From Zeimonas sp050187175 (GTDB lineage Bacteria > Pseudomonadota > Gammaproteobacteria > Burkholderiales > Burkholderiaceae_E): DNA of 64,000 bases. A program made the translations under genes and the position numbers. Shown here piece after piece: positions 16,260-25,196 of this stretch. Position 1 is the stretch's first letter. Each line of letters opens with the position of its first letter. The DNA lies in assembly GCA_050187175.1 (NCBI GenBank), contig JBFWXS010000002.1, forward strand, positions 1 to 64,000. Reading direction: 5' to 3'. A model generated the notes under the pieces. It saw only the letters and a list, made by a program, of their open reading frames with translations, was not told the origin of the DNA and searched no databases.

Positions 16260-17258
16260 ATGAAAGTCCGTTCGCGTCGGGAAGCCCTGCTGCAATTGCT
16301 TGCCTGCGCCTCGGTGCCGATCTCGGCCCGCGCGCAAGGAAAGGGTTCGTCCTATCCTGTGCGCCCGATCAAGTTCGTCATCAACGACCGCGCCGGCGGC
16401 ACGGTCGATGCCGTCGCCAGGCAGATAGCCAGGAAGCTCGAAACGGCACTAGGCCAACCCGTCGTCCCGGACAACCGCCCGGGGGGATCCGGCATCCTCT
16501 CTACCGATCTGGTCGCCAAGGCCAGCCCCGATGGCTATACGCTTCTCTATTCGCTCAGCGACCCGGTCGTCCTGCATCCGCTGACGATGAAGAAGCTGCC
16601 GTACGACCCGCAGAAGGATCTCGCGGTGGTCTCGCACATCCAGAAGCGCATCACGACGTTCATCTCCAGCGCGACGCTTCCATGCGCCTCGCTCAAGGAG
16701 TTCGTCAGCTACGCCAAGGAGCGCCCTCAGGCGCTGTCGTTTGCCTCGTGGGGGGTGGGTTCGCAGGGCCATCTGGCCGGTGAATATCTGAACAGGGAAG
16801 CCGGATTGAAGCTGGTCCATGTTCCCTATCCGGCCATGGGATACGCCATTGTCGACCTGACGAACGGCCTGGTGTCCTCGGGGTTCGGGCCGCCTGCCAT
16901 TGCGAGACAGTTCCTCGAGAACAAGAAGGCGAGAGCGCTGGCGGTAACCGGCAGAACACGTTCCCCCGTCCTGCCCGAGGTGCCGACGTTCGGAGAAGTC
17001 GGACTGCCGGCCCTCGACCACCTCGTGTCCTGGCATTCGATCTACGCCCCCGGTGGGACCCCTGAGCCCATCCTCGCGCAGCTCAATGCGGAAATCGTCA
17101 AGCTGATGATGGACGCCGAGCTGCGAGAGAACATCATCAATATTCACGGCGGTGAACCGGCCGCCACGGGCCTTGCCGAAGCGCGCAGCATCCTCGAGGA
17201 GGATCGCAAGCGGTGGCAGATCATCGTCCGCAGCCTGGGCGATATCCCCCTCAGCTGA
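16260..17258 (+). CDS. Bug-family periplasmic solute receptor
   Basis: This 332-residue TctC-like receptor has the N-terminus MKVRSRREALLQLLACA, which looks like an export signal with paired arginines, with likely cleavage near ARAQ. The mature part has YPVRPIKFVIN then RAGGTVDAVAR, followed by NRPGGSGIL and SPDGYTLLYS. The ATG at 16260 has GGAG seven bases upstream, while a TTG four codons earlier is less likely. It ends the molybdoenzyme operon 68 bases after the reductase gene. Its stop abuts the stop of the convergent CoA-transferase gene with no space between. Confidence 0.93.
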   Translation: MKVRSRREALLQLLACASVPISARAQGKGSSYPVRPIKFVINDRAGGTVDAVARQIARKLETALGQPVVPDNRPGGSGILSTDLVAKASPDGYTLLYSLSDPVVLHPLTMKKLPYDPQKDLAVVSHIQKRITTFISSATLPCASLKEFVSYAKERPQALSFASWGVGSQGHLAGEYLNREAGLKLVHVPYPAMGYAIVDLTNGLVSSGFGPPAIARQFLENKKARALAVTGRTRSPVLPEVPTFGEVGLPALDHLVSWHSIYAPGGTPEPILAQLNAEIVKLMMDAELRENIINIHGGEPAATGLAEARSILEEDRKRWQIIVRSLGDIPLS

Positions 17259-18512
17259 TCAGTGGACCTGGCGGATCAGCGCCTCGCGATGCTCGGGCGC
17301 GGCGATCGATGCCAGCGCCCGCGCCCGCTCGCGCAGCGACAGGCCGCGCAGCCGCGCGACGCCGAACTCGGTCGCGACCAGGTCGACGTCGCTGCGCGCC
17401 GTGGTCACCGGCCCGGAGAGTCTGGCCACGATCTTGGATTCGCCCCGCTTGCCGACAGCAGACAGCGCGATCACCGACACGCCGCCGTCGGACCGTGCAG
17501 CCGCGCGCACGAAATCCACCTGGCCGCCGATCGCGCCGAAAGTTTCGTGCCCGATGGCCTCCGCATTCACCTGACCGCTGAGATCGACCTCCAGTGCCGA
17601 ATTGATCGAGATCAGGCGCTTCAGCGCTGCGCCATGCGCAATGGAGTGGGTATAGCTGCTCGGCCGCAGTTGCAGCGCGGGGTTCCGATCGGCGAACCTG
17701 TACAGCCGAGAGGTGCCGACCAAGCTGCCCGTGATGGTGATGCCCGGATCCATGCCCTTGTACGCATTGGTCACGATGCCGCGCTCCATCAGCATGGCGA
17801 CCGAGTCGCCGATCATGCCGGAGTGCACGCCGAGGTCGCGGTGGTCGACGAGGCTTGCCACAATGGCTTCGGGAATGGCTCCGACGCCGAGTTGCAGGGT
17901 GGCTCGCTCCGGGATGCTGTCGACCAGCGCCGCAGCGATTCGACGCTCCCTTTCGCCGAAGGTGCTTGCGGGCACATCGATCAACGGTCGGTCGGTGTGC
18001 ACGCAAACATCGATTTCCTCGGCTCGAAGTGGCTCGCTGCAGCATGTCCAGGGAACTTGCGAGTTGACTTCCGCAATCACGACGGAGGCTCGCGAGATTG
18101 CGGCGCGAACGTAGTCGGAGATGAGCCCGAAGCTGTGCTCGCCCCGCTCGTTTGCCGCGCTCACCTGCAGTAGCACTACGTCGCACGCGATGCCTCCGCT
18201 CTCGATCAGCGGTGCGATCGAAGAAATATGGCAGGGCAGTACGTCAAGAACCCCCGCGCCGGCCAGCCTGCGCATCGTGCCGATACCACCGAAACTGCGG
18301 AAGCGCAAATGATCCGCGTATGCAGGCTGCAGCGTGTTCGAGAACGCAGAACCCAGGAAAAGGGTGCTGCCGCTGAGCGCGTCGCGCTGGCTTACCAATA
18401 TCTCGAGCAGCGTAGTCGGTTCACCGCAGGCTTGGCCCACTACAAAGGAACTGCCCGGTTGAATGTGTCGAGCCAGGTCGATTGAATCCCCCGCGCTGTA
18501 GTGAACCGTCAT
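17259..18512 (-). CDS. Acetyl-CoA hydrolase/4-hydroxybutyrate CoA-transferase family
   Basis: This 417-residue family I CoA-transferase-like protein has the family landmarks LQLGVGAIPEAI (about residue 207), GVHSGMIGD (about 228-236) and SINSALEVDLSGQVNAE (about 302-318). Many members have HTEM at the second site, where the glutamate forms the CoA thioester. Here that glutamate is glycine (HSGM), so either Glu308 or another residue acts, or the reaction differs. It is the last gene of the TetR-linked operon and would load or unload CoA on an acid from the same pathway. Confidence 0.87.
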   Translation of the reverse strand: MTVHYSAGDSIDLARHIQPGSSFVVGQACGEPTTLLEILVSQRDALSGSTLFLGSAFSNTLQPAYADHLRFRSFGGIGTMRRLAGAGVLDVLPCHISSIAPLIESGGIACDVVLLQVSAANERGEHSFGLISDYVRAAISRASVVIAEVNSQVPWTCCSEPLRAEEIDVCVHTDRPLIDVPASTFGERERRIAAALVDSIPERATLQLGVGAIPEAIVASLVDHRDLGVHSGMIGDSVAMLMERGIVTNAYKGMDPGITITGSLVGTSRLYRFADRNPALQLRPSSYTHSIAHGAALKRLISINSALEVDLSGQVNAEAIGHETFGAIGGQVDFVRAAARSDGGVSVIALSAVGKRGESKIVARLSGPVTTARSDVDLVATEFGVARLRGLSLRERARALASIAAPEHREALIRQVH

Positions 18513-18518
18513 GTCGGA

Positions 18519-19685
18519 TCAATAGGACTTGGGAAGGCCAAGGACACGCTCTGCGATGTGCGACATGATCAGTTCGCGGCTGATCGGGGCGATACGCGGG
18601 ATGAGGGATTCGCGCAAGTAGCGCTCGACGTGGTATTCCTTCGCATAGCCGAAGCCTCCATGCGTGAGAACGGCCCGTTCGCAAGCACGATAGCCGGCTT
18701 CGGCTGCCAGGTACTTTGCGGCATTTGCTTCAGCGGCGCACTCCATGTGCTGGTCGTAAAGCCATGCCGCCTTCCAAGTCATGAGATTCGCGGCCTCCAG
18801 CTCCATCCAGTTGACCGCCAACGGGTGCTGAATGCTCTGGTTCTTGCCGATCGGCCGATCGAAAACGTTCCGTTCGCCGGCATAGTGGGCTGCCCTTCTC
18901 AGCGCGGCCTTGCCGATGCCGATCGCTTCCGCTGCGATGAGTATGCGCTCGGGATTCATGCCATGAAGGATGTACTTGAAGCCCTCACCTTCAGCGCCGA
19001 TCCGATCCTCGACGGGAATCTCGAGCCGATCGATGAACAGTTCGTTCGAGTCCACCGCCTTGCGTCCCATTTTCGGGATTCGCCGGATGCTGACCTTGCT
19101 TCGATCCAGGTCGGTGTAGAACAGGCTCAGGCCGCCAGAGCGGGTCTTGCAATCCTGCAGTGGCGTTGTGCGGGCCAGAAGGAGGATCTTCTGCGCGACT
19201 TGGGCAGTGGAGATCCATACTTTCTGGCCACTCACGATGTACCGATCACCGCGCAGTTCGGCGCGCGTGTTCAGCTTCAGAGTGTTGAGCCCGGTGTTAG
19301 GCTCGGTCACACCGAAGCAGGACTTGAGCTGCCCAGATACCGAACCGGGCAGCCACCGCTGTTTTTGTGCTTCTGTCCCATACACAACGATGGGCATGAG
19401 GCCGAATATGTTGATATGGATGGATGAGCATCCAGTCATGCAGGCGCCGGTCGCCGCGATGGTCTGCATCAGCAAGGCTGCTTCTGCAACGCCGAGGCCT
19501 GAGCCGCCATATGCTTCTGGAATGGCGATACCCAGCCAGCCATCGCGAGCCATGGCCGCATAGAATTCATCTGGAAACTCGCCGTCATCATCGCGGCGAA
19601 GCCAGTAGTCTTCGGGGAAGCTGGAGCAGCTCTTTTCCACTGCCTCGCGAATCGTGAGTTGATGCTCAGTCAAACCGAAGTCCAC
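18519..19685 (-). CDS. Acyl-CoA dehydrogenase
   Basis: This 388-residue flavoprotein is of the acyl-CoA dehydrogenase family (AIPEAYGGSGLGV, FGVTEPNTGLNT, GQKVWISTAQ, HGGFGYAKEYHVERYLRE). The C-terminal YEGT motif that carries the base in medium-chain enzymes is absent; the segment reads RIAPISRELI. A glutamate lies in GMNPERI, where isovaleryl-CoA and long-chain enzymes keep their base, so it may use that position. It should introduce a 2,3 double bond into a CoA thioester made by the adjacent CoA-transferases. It lies 59 bases after CaiB and six before the Cat-type gene. Confidence 0.92.
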   Translation of the reverse strand: MDFGLTEHQLTIREAVEKSCSSFPEDYWLRRDDDGEFPDEFYAAMARDGWLGIAIPEAYGGSGLGVAEAALLMQTIAATGACMTGCSSIHINIFGLMPIVVYGTEAQKQRWLPGSVSGQLKSCFGVTEPNTGLNTLKLNTRAELRGDRYIVSGQKVWISTAQVAQKILLLARTTPLQDCKTRSGGLSLFYTDLDRSKVSIRRIPKMGRKAVDSNELFIDRLEIPVEDRIGAEGEGFKYILHGMNPERILIAAEAIGIGKAALRRAAHYAGERNVFDRPIGKNQSIQHPLAVNWMELEAANLMTWKAAWLYDQHMECAAEANAAKYLAAEAGYRACERAVLTHGGFGYAKEYHVERYLRESLIPRIAPISRELIMSHIAERVLGLPKSY

Positions 19686-19744
19686 GGCCTTCTCTTTTGA
19701 AGTACATGAAGGTGTTCTCCTATCGCGACACCGTGCGTCAGACG

Positions 19745-20938
19745 CTAGATGACGCCCTGGTCGTGCAATCGTTCGAGTTCGGCATCCGAGTAGCCGAGTT
19801 CGCGATAGACGCGCGCGTTTGATTGGCCGACCGACCCGGCGCTATGCCGCACTTCCGTGGGGGTCTGGGTGAAGCGGGGTACGACGCAAGGCATGCCGAT
19901 CGCTCCGAAATCTTCATCCGGTACCTGCACGATTGCCTTGCGCGCACGGAACTGGGGATCGGTCGCGATGTCGGCCGACGAATACACCGGAGCGATGGCA
20001 CCCCCGGCATCGCTGAAGGCCTTCAGTACCTGGTCGGAGGTGTGACGGCCGACCCAGTCCTTGAACACTGCATCGATGGCGTCGGCATTGCGCACACGCA
20101 CTGAGTTCGACGAGAAGCGGGGGTCCTCCGCAAGATCTTCCCGCCCGATCGCTCGCAGATTGGCTCTGAAGATGCCCTGGGTGCTCCCGGAGAGAGAGAC
20201 ATACTTGTCGTCCGCGGTGCGGTAGACATTGGCCGGCGCAGAGTACAGGTTGCCGTTGCCGCAGCGCTCCCGAACGATGCCGAGCTGGTCGAACTCGACC
20301 GGCAGCACGTCCATGAGCCGGAAGGTGGCCTCCGTCATCGACAGGTCGATCTCCTCGCCTTTGGCGTCCGGGTCGCGGGCAATGCGCCAGAGCGCCGCCA
20401 GTACGCCGGCCGCACCGAACACGCCTCCTATGGGGTCCGCCAGGGGGTAGGCCATATGCAGGGGCTCGCGGTCGGAATGGCCGGTGATGTAGGTGAGGCC
20501 GCTCATTGCCTCGAACACGCGCGCGAAGCCCGGTCGGTCAGCATACGGGCCGTCCTGCCCGAAGCCCGTGACACGTAGAATCACGAGTCGCGGTTGTATC
20601 TCCCAGAGGATCTCGTTCGAGAGGCCCCACGAATCCAGCGTGCCGGGCCGGAAGTTCTCGATCAGGACGTCGTATCCGCTGAGCATCTTCTTGAAGATGC
20701 CCCGGCCTTCTTCCTTCCGTAGATCCAACGAGACGAGCTCTTTGCTGCGGTTGGAGACTTTCCACCACAGCGACTTCCCGTCCTTGAACGGCGGGAAGTC
20801 GCGAATGGGATCGCCTTTGCCCGGCAGTTCGATCTTGGTGACCTCGGCACCGTAGTCTGCGAAAAGCCCTGCAGCGAACGGTCCCGCGATCACCGTGGCG
20901 ATATCGAGCACCCTGAGTCCGGTCAGTGGTCCTGCCAT
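19745..20938 (-). CDS. CaiB/BaiF (family III) CoA-transferase
   Basis: This 397-residue protein has the family III fold marks GLRVLDIATVIAGPFAA, VTKIELPGKGDPIR and the catalytic aspartate Asp168 in LADPIGG. Such enzymes move CoA between carboxylic acids. In this operon it probably activates the acid made by the aldehyde dehydrogenase for the acyl-CoA dehydrogenase. It starts 12 bases after the Bug stop. The donor and acceptor cannot be told from sequence. Confidence 0.92.
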   Translation of the reverse strand: MAGPLTGLRVLDIATVIAGPFAAGLFADYGAEVTKIELPGKGDPIRDFPPFKDGKSLWWKVSNRSKELVSLDLRKEEGRGIFKKMLSGYDVLIENFRPGTLDSWGLSNEILWEIQPRLVILRVTGFGQDGPYADRPGFARVFEAMSGLTYITGHSDREPLHMAYPLADPIGGVFGAAGVLAALWRIARDPDAKGEEIDLSMTEATFRLMDVLPVEFDQLGIVRERCGNGNLYSAPANVYRTADDKYVSLSGSTQGIFRANLRAIGREDLAEDPRFSSNSVRVRNADAIDAVFKDWVGRHTSDQVLKAFSDAGGAIAPVYSSADIATDPQFRARKAIVQVPDEDFGAIGMPCVVPRFTQTPTEVRHSAGSVGQSNARVYRELGYSDAELERLHDQGVI

Positions 20939-20950
20939 AAGATCCTCGGC

Positions 20951-21916
20951 TCAGGTCAGCGAGATGCCCAGGGAGCTGATGATCTCGCTGTAGCGCGCAT
21001 TCTGGCTCTTCAGGATGTCCGAGAAACCCTGGACGGAAGTATCGAAGGGCGATACGCCCAGGTTCTTCAACTGCGCCAGGTACTCAGGATCGCGGATCAC
21101 TTTCTCGCCCGCGGACTGGAGCATCTGCAGATGGTCTGCTCCGGCGTTTGCGGGGGCGAGCAGCCCGGCGAAGACCAGCAGCGGATTCGGCTCGCCGAAG
21201 CCTTCCTCCTGCGCGGTGGGCGTGTGGGGCAGCGCCTCCTCGCGGCGCTCTCCGAACACTGCGATCGCATGCAGGTGCCCGGACTTCACGCGAGGGGCGA
21301 TGGCGAACGGCGTATCGACGGCGATATCCACCACCCCCCCGATTACCGCCGTGCTGCCTTCAGGCAGACTGCGGAAGGGGACGTGCGTCATCGAGATTCC
21401 GTTGCGCTTGCCGAACATTTCCACCTGCAAGTGGCTGTACGTGCCGATGCCGTTCGTCGCGTACGAGAGCTTGCCGGGATTGGCCTTGGCGAATCGCACT
21501 ACGTCATTGAGACTCTTCAGCGGATGATCGGGCCGCGCCACCCAGGCGGCCGATGTCGTGTACATCGGCGTGACGGGCGTGAAATCCCGCAATGGGTCAT
21601 AGCCCGGTTTGGCATAGGCGTGTGCGGCGATCAAGAAGGTATTGCTGGCAACGAGCAGGGACGATTGCGGATTGGCCCGCAGAACCGTCCGTGCTGCAAC
21701 CAGCCCGCCGGCTCCGGGTCGATTGTCGGCGATCACTGTCCGCTTGATGAGCGGAGCGATCTTCCTGCCGAACAGCCGAGCGACGATGTCGTTCGATCCG
21801 CCCGGCCCGAAGGGGCCGATGATGGTCAGCAGTTCTTCGGACTGGGCAAGCAGTCGGGAAGACGCGACGGCGCCGAGTCCGGCCGCTGCCCCTTTCAGGA
21901 TTCCTCTTCTGTTCAT
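20951..21916 (-). CDS. Bug-family periplasmic solute receptor
   Basis: This 321-residue TctC-like receptor has the N-terminus MNRRGILKGAAAGLG, which fits a twin-arginine signal, followed by a hydrophobic stretch and cleavage near LAQ. The ligand loop is GPFGPGGSNDIVARLF, shorter than usual, followed by NRPGAGGLVAARTV. The ATG overlaps the stop of the aldehyde dehydrogenase gene by four bases. It probably captures the acid or precursor handled by this operon. Confidence 0.92.
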   Translation of the reverse strand: MNRRGILKGAAAGLGAVASSRLLAQSEELLTIIGPFGPGGSNDIVARLFGRKIAPLIKRTVIADNRPGAGGLVAARTVLRANPQSSLLVASNTFLIAAHAYAKPGYDPLRDFTPVTPMYTTSAAWVARPDHPLKSLNDVVRFAKANPGKLSYATNGIGTYSHLQVEMFGKRNGISMTHVPFRSLPEGSTAVIGGVVDIAVDTPFAIAPRVKSGHLHAIAVFGERREEALPHTPTAQEEGFGEPNPLLVFAGLLAPANAGADHLQMLQSAGEKVIRDPEYLAQLKNLGVSPFDTSVQGFSDILKSQNARYSEIISSLGISLT

Positions 21917-23373
21917 ACGACAGCTCCTTCGGTGTTTGATGCTCGGGATGGCTCCGGCTTCTGGCTGGCAGGCGCCATATTCAGCACTTGTGTCTGGGTG
22001 AACTCGAGCACGCCCGGCAGGCCGAACTCGACGCCGATGCCGGAGTCCTTTGCGCCGGAGAAAGGAATGTGGGGTGCGATGTCCTGGTGCTTGTTCACCC
22101 AGACGGTGCCTGCCTCCAGCCGTGATGCGATTTCCCGTCCCTGCGCTTCATCGCGCGTCCAGACGGAGCCGCCGAGGCCGTAGGGAGAATCGTTGGCGAG
22201 CGCCAGCGCCTCTTCGGCGTTGGCTACCCTGATCACCGGCAGCACCGGTCCGAACTGCTCTTCATCCACCAGGCGCACGCCGTGCCTCATGCCGCGCACG
22301 ATGGTGGGCCGGATGAAATAGCCTTCGTCCGGCACCGCCGCCGAGCCGCTCAGGACTTTGCCATGTGCACGAGCATCTGCAATCAGCTCCTGAACGCGTT
22401 CATACTGGGCCTTGTTCTGCAGCGGTCCGAATTGCACGCCGTCGACCATGCCGTTGCCGACGACCGCTCGTTCGGCAAGCGACTCGAGCGCATCGCACAG
22501 CGCGTCGTGCACTCTCTCATGGACATACAGACGCTTGATCGCGAGGCAGACCTGACCGCTGTTCTCGAAAGCGCTGTCGAAGACCGCTTTGGCGACTGCG
22601 GGTACGTCCACGTCGTCGAGGACGATGGCCGCGTCATTGCCTCCGAGTTCCAGAGTCAGCCGCTTCAGGCCGTCGGCGGCGGCGGCCATGACCTTGCGGC
22701 CGGTCGCCGTCGAGCCGGTGAAGGTGACCTTGCGCACCTTGGGATGGCTTGCCAGGACGGCGCCGAGCTCGCCGCGATCCGCGATCGCGTTCAGGACGCC
22801 GGGAGGCAGTTCCTTAGCGATCCATTCGCACAGTTTCAAGGTGGCGAGCGGAGTGGTCGGCGCGGGCTTCAAGACGATGGTGTTACCGGCGAGAAGGCAT
22901 GCCGGTATCTTGTTCGCGAGGGTAAGCAGCGGATAGTTCCAGGTAAGGATCGCACCGACGACGCCCAGAGGTTTGTGGCGCAACAGGACGGTGCGCACGG
23001 CCGAAGCCTCCACGGCTTCTTCGGGAATGTCGATGGAGGCGAAGTGGCGGAAAAAAAGCGCAGCCGCTTTCACCTCGCCGTGCGCGCGACGTAGCGGCTT
23101 GCCCTGTTCCTCGGTCAGAAGACTTGCAAGTTCGGCACGATGCATGTCGATCACGTCGGCGATCCGGCGAAGTGTCCCTTGCCGTTCCGAGAGCGGAGTC
23201 GTCGACCACGACGGGAAGGCCTTCTCCGCGGCATCGACGGCCTGGTCGAGCTGGGCCGCCGAAGCGCGAGGTGCATCTGCCACGGGCTTCTCGGTCGCGG
23301 GATTGATTACCGGCTGGCTGAAATCGCCTCGCACGGATCTGCCGTCTATCGTCAACGAGTACGAAATGCTCAT
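21913..23373 (-). CDS. NAD(P)-dependent aldehyde dehydrogenase
   Basis: This 486-residue aldehyde dehydrogenase has all key residues visible: Asn146 in TWNYPL, Glu242 in LELGGND and catalytic Cys276 in ENSGQVCLAIKR, with the cofactor loop FTGSTATGR near residue 218. It should oxidise an aldehyde to the acid. The likely source is the TauD-like dioxygenase, whose stop overlaps this start by four bases, since such oxygenases often release an aldehyde after C-S, C-O or C-N cleavage. The length is normal. Confidence 0.94.
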   Translation of the reverse strand: MSISYSLTIDGRSVRGDFSQPVINPATEKPVADAPRASAAQLDQAVDAAEKAFPSWSTTPLSERQGTLRRIADVIDMHRAELASLLTEEQGKPLRRAHGEVKAAALFFRHFASIDIPEEAVEASAVRTVLLRHKPLGVVGAILTWNYPLLTLANKIPACLLAGNTIVLKPAPTTPLATLKLCEWIAKELPPGVLNAIADRGELGAVLASHPKVRKVTFTGSTATGRKVMAAAADGLKRLTLELGGNDAAIVLDDVDVPAVAKAVFDSAFENSGQVCLAIKRLYVHERVHDALCDALESLAERAVVGNGMVDGVQFGPLQNKAQYERVQELIADARAHGKVLSGSAAVPDEGYFIRPTIVRGMRHGVRLVDEEQFGPVLPVIRVANAEEALALANDSPYGLGGSVWTRDEAQGREIASRLEAGTVWVNKHQDIAPHIPFSGAKDSGIGVEFGLPGVLEFTQTQVLNMAPASQKPEPSRASNTEGAVV

Positions 23374-24260
23374 TGCGCCTCCCTTGTATCGCTGCGCACC
23401 TTCTCGCCGATGATGGTTGCCCGGGCCATTCGACGCACCGCCGGGAAGTAGTCCTGCACCGCGTAGTGCTGCGTGGAGCGGTTGTCCCAGAAGGCCACGG
23501 TGTGAGGTTTCCAGCGCAGCCGGACCTGGTACTCGGGATGCGCGGCCTGGCTCATGAGATAGCTCATGAACGTATTGGCCTCGAGTGCGAAATCCGCGCC
23601 CATGCCGCGCTCGCGTTTCATCAGCCAGTTGCTGAAATGGGTGGTGAAGCCTTGATTGACGTTCAGGATCCTCTCGCCGGTCTCGGGGTGTATGGCAACC
23701 ACCGGCTGCTCCTGCGGCGGAAATTCGCGGCTCAAGGCGCGGCGCTTCTCCGCAGGGTAATCGCCGCCGAAGGAGTGGGCGATATCATGCATCGCGTTCA
23801 GTCCCTCGCAGATCGCCTTCGCCCGGTCGGGTAGACGTTCATAGGCCAGCGCCATATTCGACCAGATCGTGTCGCCGCCCACAGGCGGGCACTCGATGCA
23901 ACGCAGGATAGAACCCATCGAAGGGCTCTCTCGCCACGTCGTGTCGGCATGGTAGATATTTTCGTTCGCCGCACGCCGGTTGCCCCGCTCCAGCAGAACC
24001 AGCTCTTCGTAGTCGGGGTGATGGCGCAGCACAGGATGCACCTCGAGTCGACCGAACGATCGCGCGAAGGCCACGTGAGCGCGTGCGGAGATGTCCTGGT
24101 CGCGGAAGAAGAGAACTTTGTGCTTGAGAAGGGCTTGGCGGATCTGCGCGATCAGGTTTGCGTCCTCGGATGCCGTCTCGAGGTCGACACCATGGACCTC
24201 GGCGCCGAGTGCCGCGGATACGGGCTCAAGCTCGAGCGCCGATTGAATTGCTACGCCCAT
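23370..24260 (-). CDS. TauD/TfdA-family 2-oxoglutarate-dependent dioxygenase
   Basis: This 296-residue Fe(II)/2-oxoglutarate oxygenase has facial-triad ligands His104 and Asp106 (YHADTTW) and His265 (RSTQHYAVQDY), with arginines near residues 276-280 for 2-oxoglutarate binding. Relatives hydroxylate sulfonates, phenoxy acids or amines next to a heteroatom, releasing an aldehyde or phenol. The ATG at 24260 gives the usual N-terminus; a start at 24305 would run into the promoter region. It is the first gene of a six-gene operon divergent from a TetR gene. Confidence 0.92.
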   Translation of the reverse strand: MGVAIQSALELEPVSAALGAEVHGVDLETASEDANLIAQIRQALLKHKVLFFRDQDISARAHVAFARSFGRLEVHPVLRHHPDYEELVLLERGNRRAANENIYHADTTWRESPSMGSILRCIECPPVGGDTIWSNMALAYERLPDRAKAICEGLNAMHDIAHSFGGDYPAEKRRALSREFPPQEQPVVAIHPETGERILNVNQGFTTHFSNWLMKRERGMGADFALEANTFMSYLMSQAAHPEYQVRLRWKPHTVAFWDNRSTQHYAVQDYFPAVRRMARATIIGEKVRSDTREAQ

Positions 24261-24286
24261 GTCGTCTCCATTCGATGTAGTGCCGA

Positions 24287-24350
24287 AGTAAAGCACGTGA
24301 CTCAAACCGGGTCAAGCAATTGACTTAAATTTTTATGTCGATTGACTTAA
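24287..24350. promoter_or_regulatory. Divergent promoter region with candidate TetR operators
   Basis: The dioxygenase/TetR spacer is AT-rich compared with its surroundings. It holds an inverted repeat GTCAA-N4-TTGAC (24311-24324) and two copies of ATTGACTTAA (24319-24328 and 24341-24350), 22 bases apart, about two helical turns. On the minus strand TTGACC (plus 24310-24315), 17 bases and TTTACT (plus 24287-24292) make a plausible promoter for the dioxygenase operon. The inverted repeat overlaps its -35 box, as a repressor site would. Confidence 0.6.
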
Positions 24351-24376
24351 TTCTGGGTGAGTGCTAGCTTCGTCCT

Positions 24377-25111
24377 ATGAAGACCATTGGTGCGCGCAAT
24401 ACTTCGCGCAATGCCGACGCGGCCTCCGGTACTGCCGTGCCGCACTTGAGAAGCTACGATCGTCTCTTGTTGACCGCGGAACGCCTCTATGCGGAGCGCG
24501 GCATTGATGGCGTGTCCTTGCGCGAGATCGCCCGGGAGGCCGAGCAGAAGAACAACTCTGCGTTGCTCTACTATTTCGGCTCGAAAGAGGCCTTGGTCGA
24601 CGCCATCCTCGACCTGCGTGTGCGAGAAATCGAAGAGGCGCGCAACGCGTTCCTCGACCAGCTCGAGGCCGAGGGTTCGAGCAGTGTCCGGTGCGCAGTC
24701 GAGGCCATGGTCCGCCCTCTGGCCCGCGGCTTGATGTCCTCGCGTCCGAACTACTACAACCGATTCTTGGCGGCGGCCCAGATGAACCCGGCGATCGACC
24801 TGGCTCATTATGGGGAGGACGGCTTGCGCGGCTTCAAACGGGCCTATGCAATGCTCGAGAGATCGCTGCCGCAACTTCCGGCTGCGTTGGTGCGCCAGAG
24901 GTATCTGACCGCCGTGGCAATGATCGCTTTCAGTCTTGCGGATTTCGAGCGCATCAAGGCGCGCAAGGCAAAGGACAGCCGAGGCTTCGACATGGGCCGC
25001 GCGGTTGAGAATCTGATCGACATGATTGCAGGGGCGCTGAGCGCACCTGTGTCTGAGCAGGTTGGCGCCTTCTTCGCAGCCGTTCGGAAAACGCCCGCCG
25101 GCGACAGCTAG
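24377..25111 (+). CDS. TetR-family transcriptional regulator
   Basis: This 244-residue regulator has an N-terminal helix-turn-helix at about residues 30-75 (TAERLYAERGIDGVSLREIA, then LLYYFGSKEALVDAIL). The longer C-terminal part would bind the ligand. It is divergent from the TauD-like operon across a 116-base spacer with repeated TTGACTTAA-type half-sites and most likely represses that operon. The inducer could be a CoA ester or the imported acid. Confidence 0.93.
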   Translation: MKTIGARNTSRNADAASGTAVPHLRSYDRLLLTAERLYAERGIDGVSLREIAREAEQKNNSALLYYFGSKEALVDAILDLRVREIEEARNAFLDQLEAEGSSSVRCAVEAMVRPLARGLMSSRPNYYNRFLAAAQMNPAIDLAHYGEDGLRGFKRAYAMLERSLPQLPAALVRQRYLTAVAMIAFSLADFERIKARKAKDSRGFDMGRAVENLIDMIAGALSAPVSEQVGAFFAAVRKTPAGDS

Positions 25112-25196
25112 GGAGGGCCTTACGACAGCTCGGCCCCGGTCGGGCTGTCGGCCTCAACGGCTCACTCCCGCGTGCGCAGAGAAGTCGGCTGCCCCG

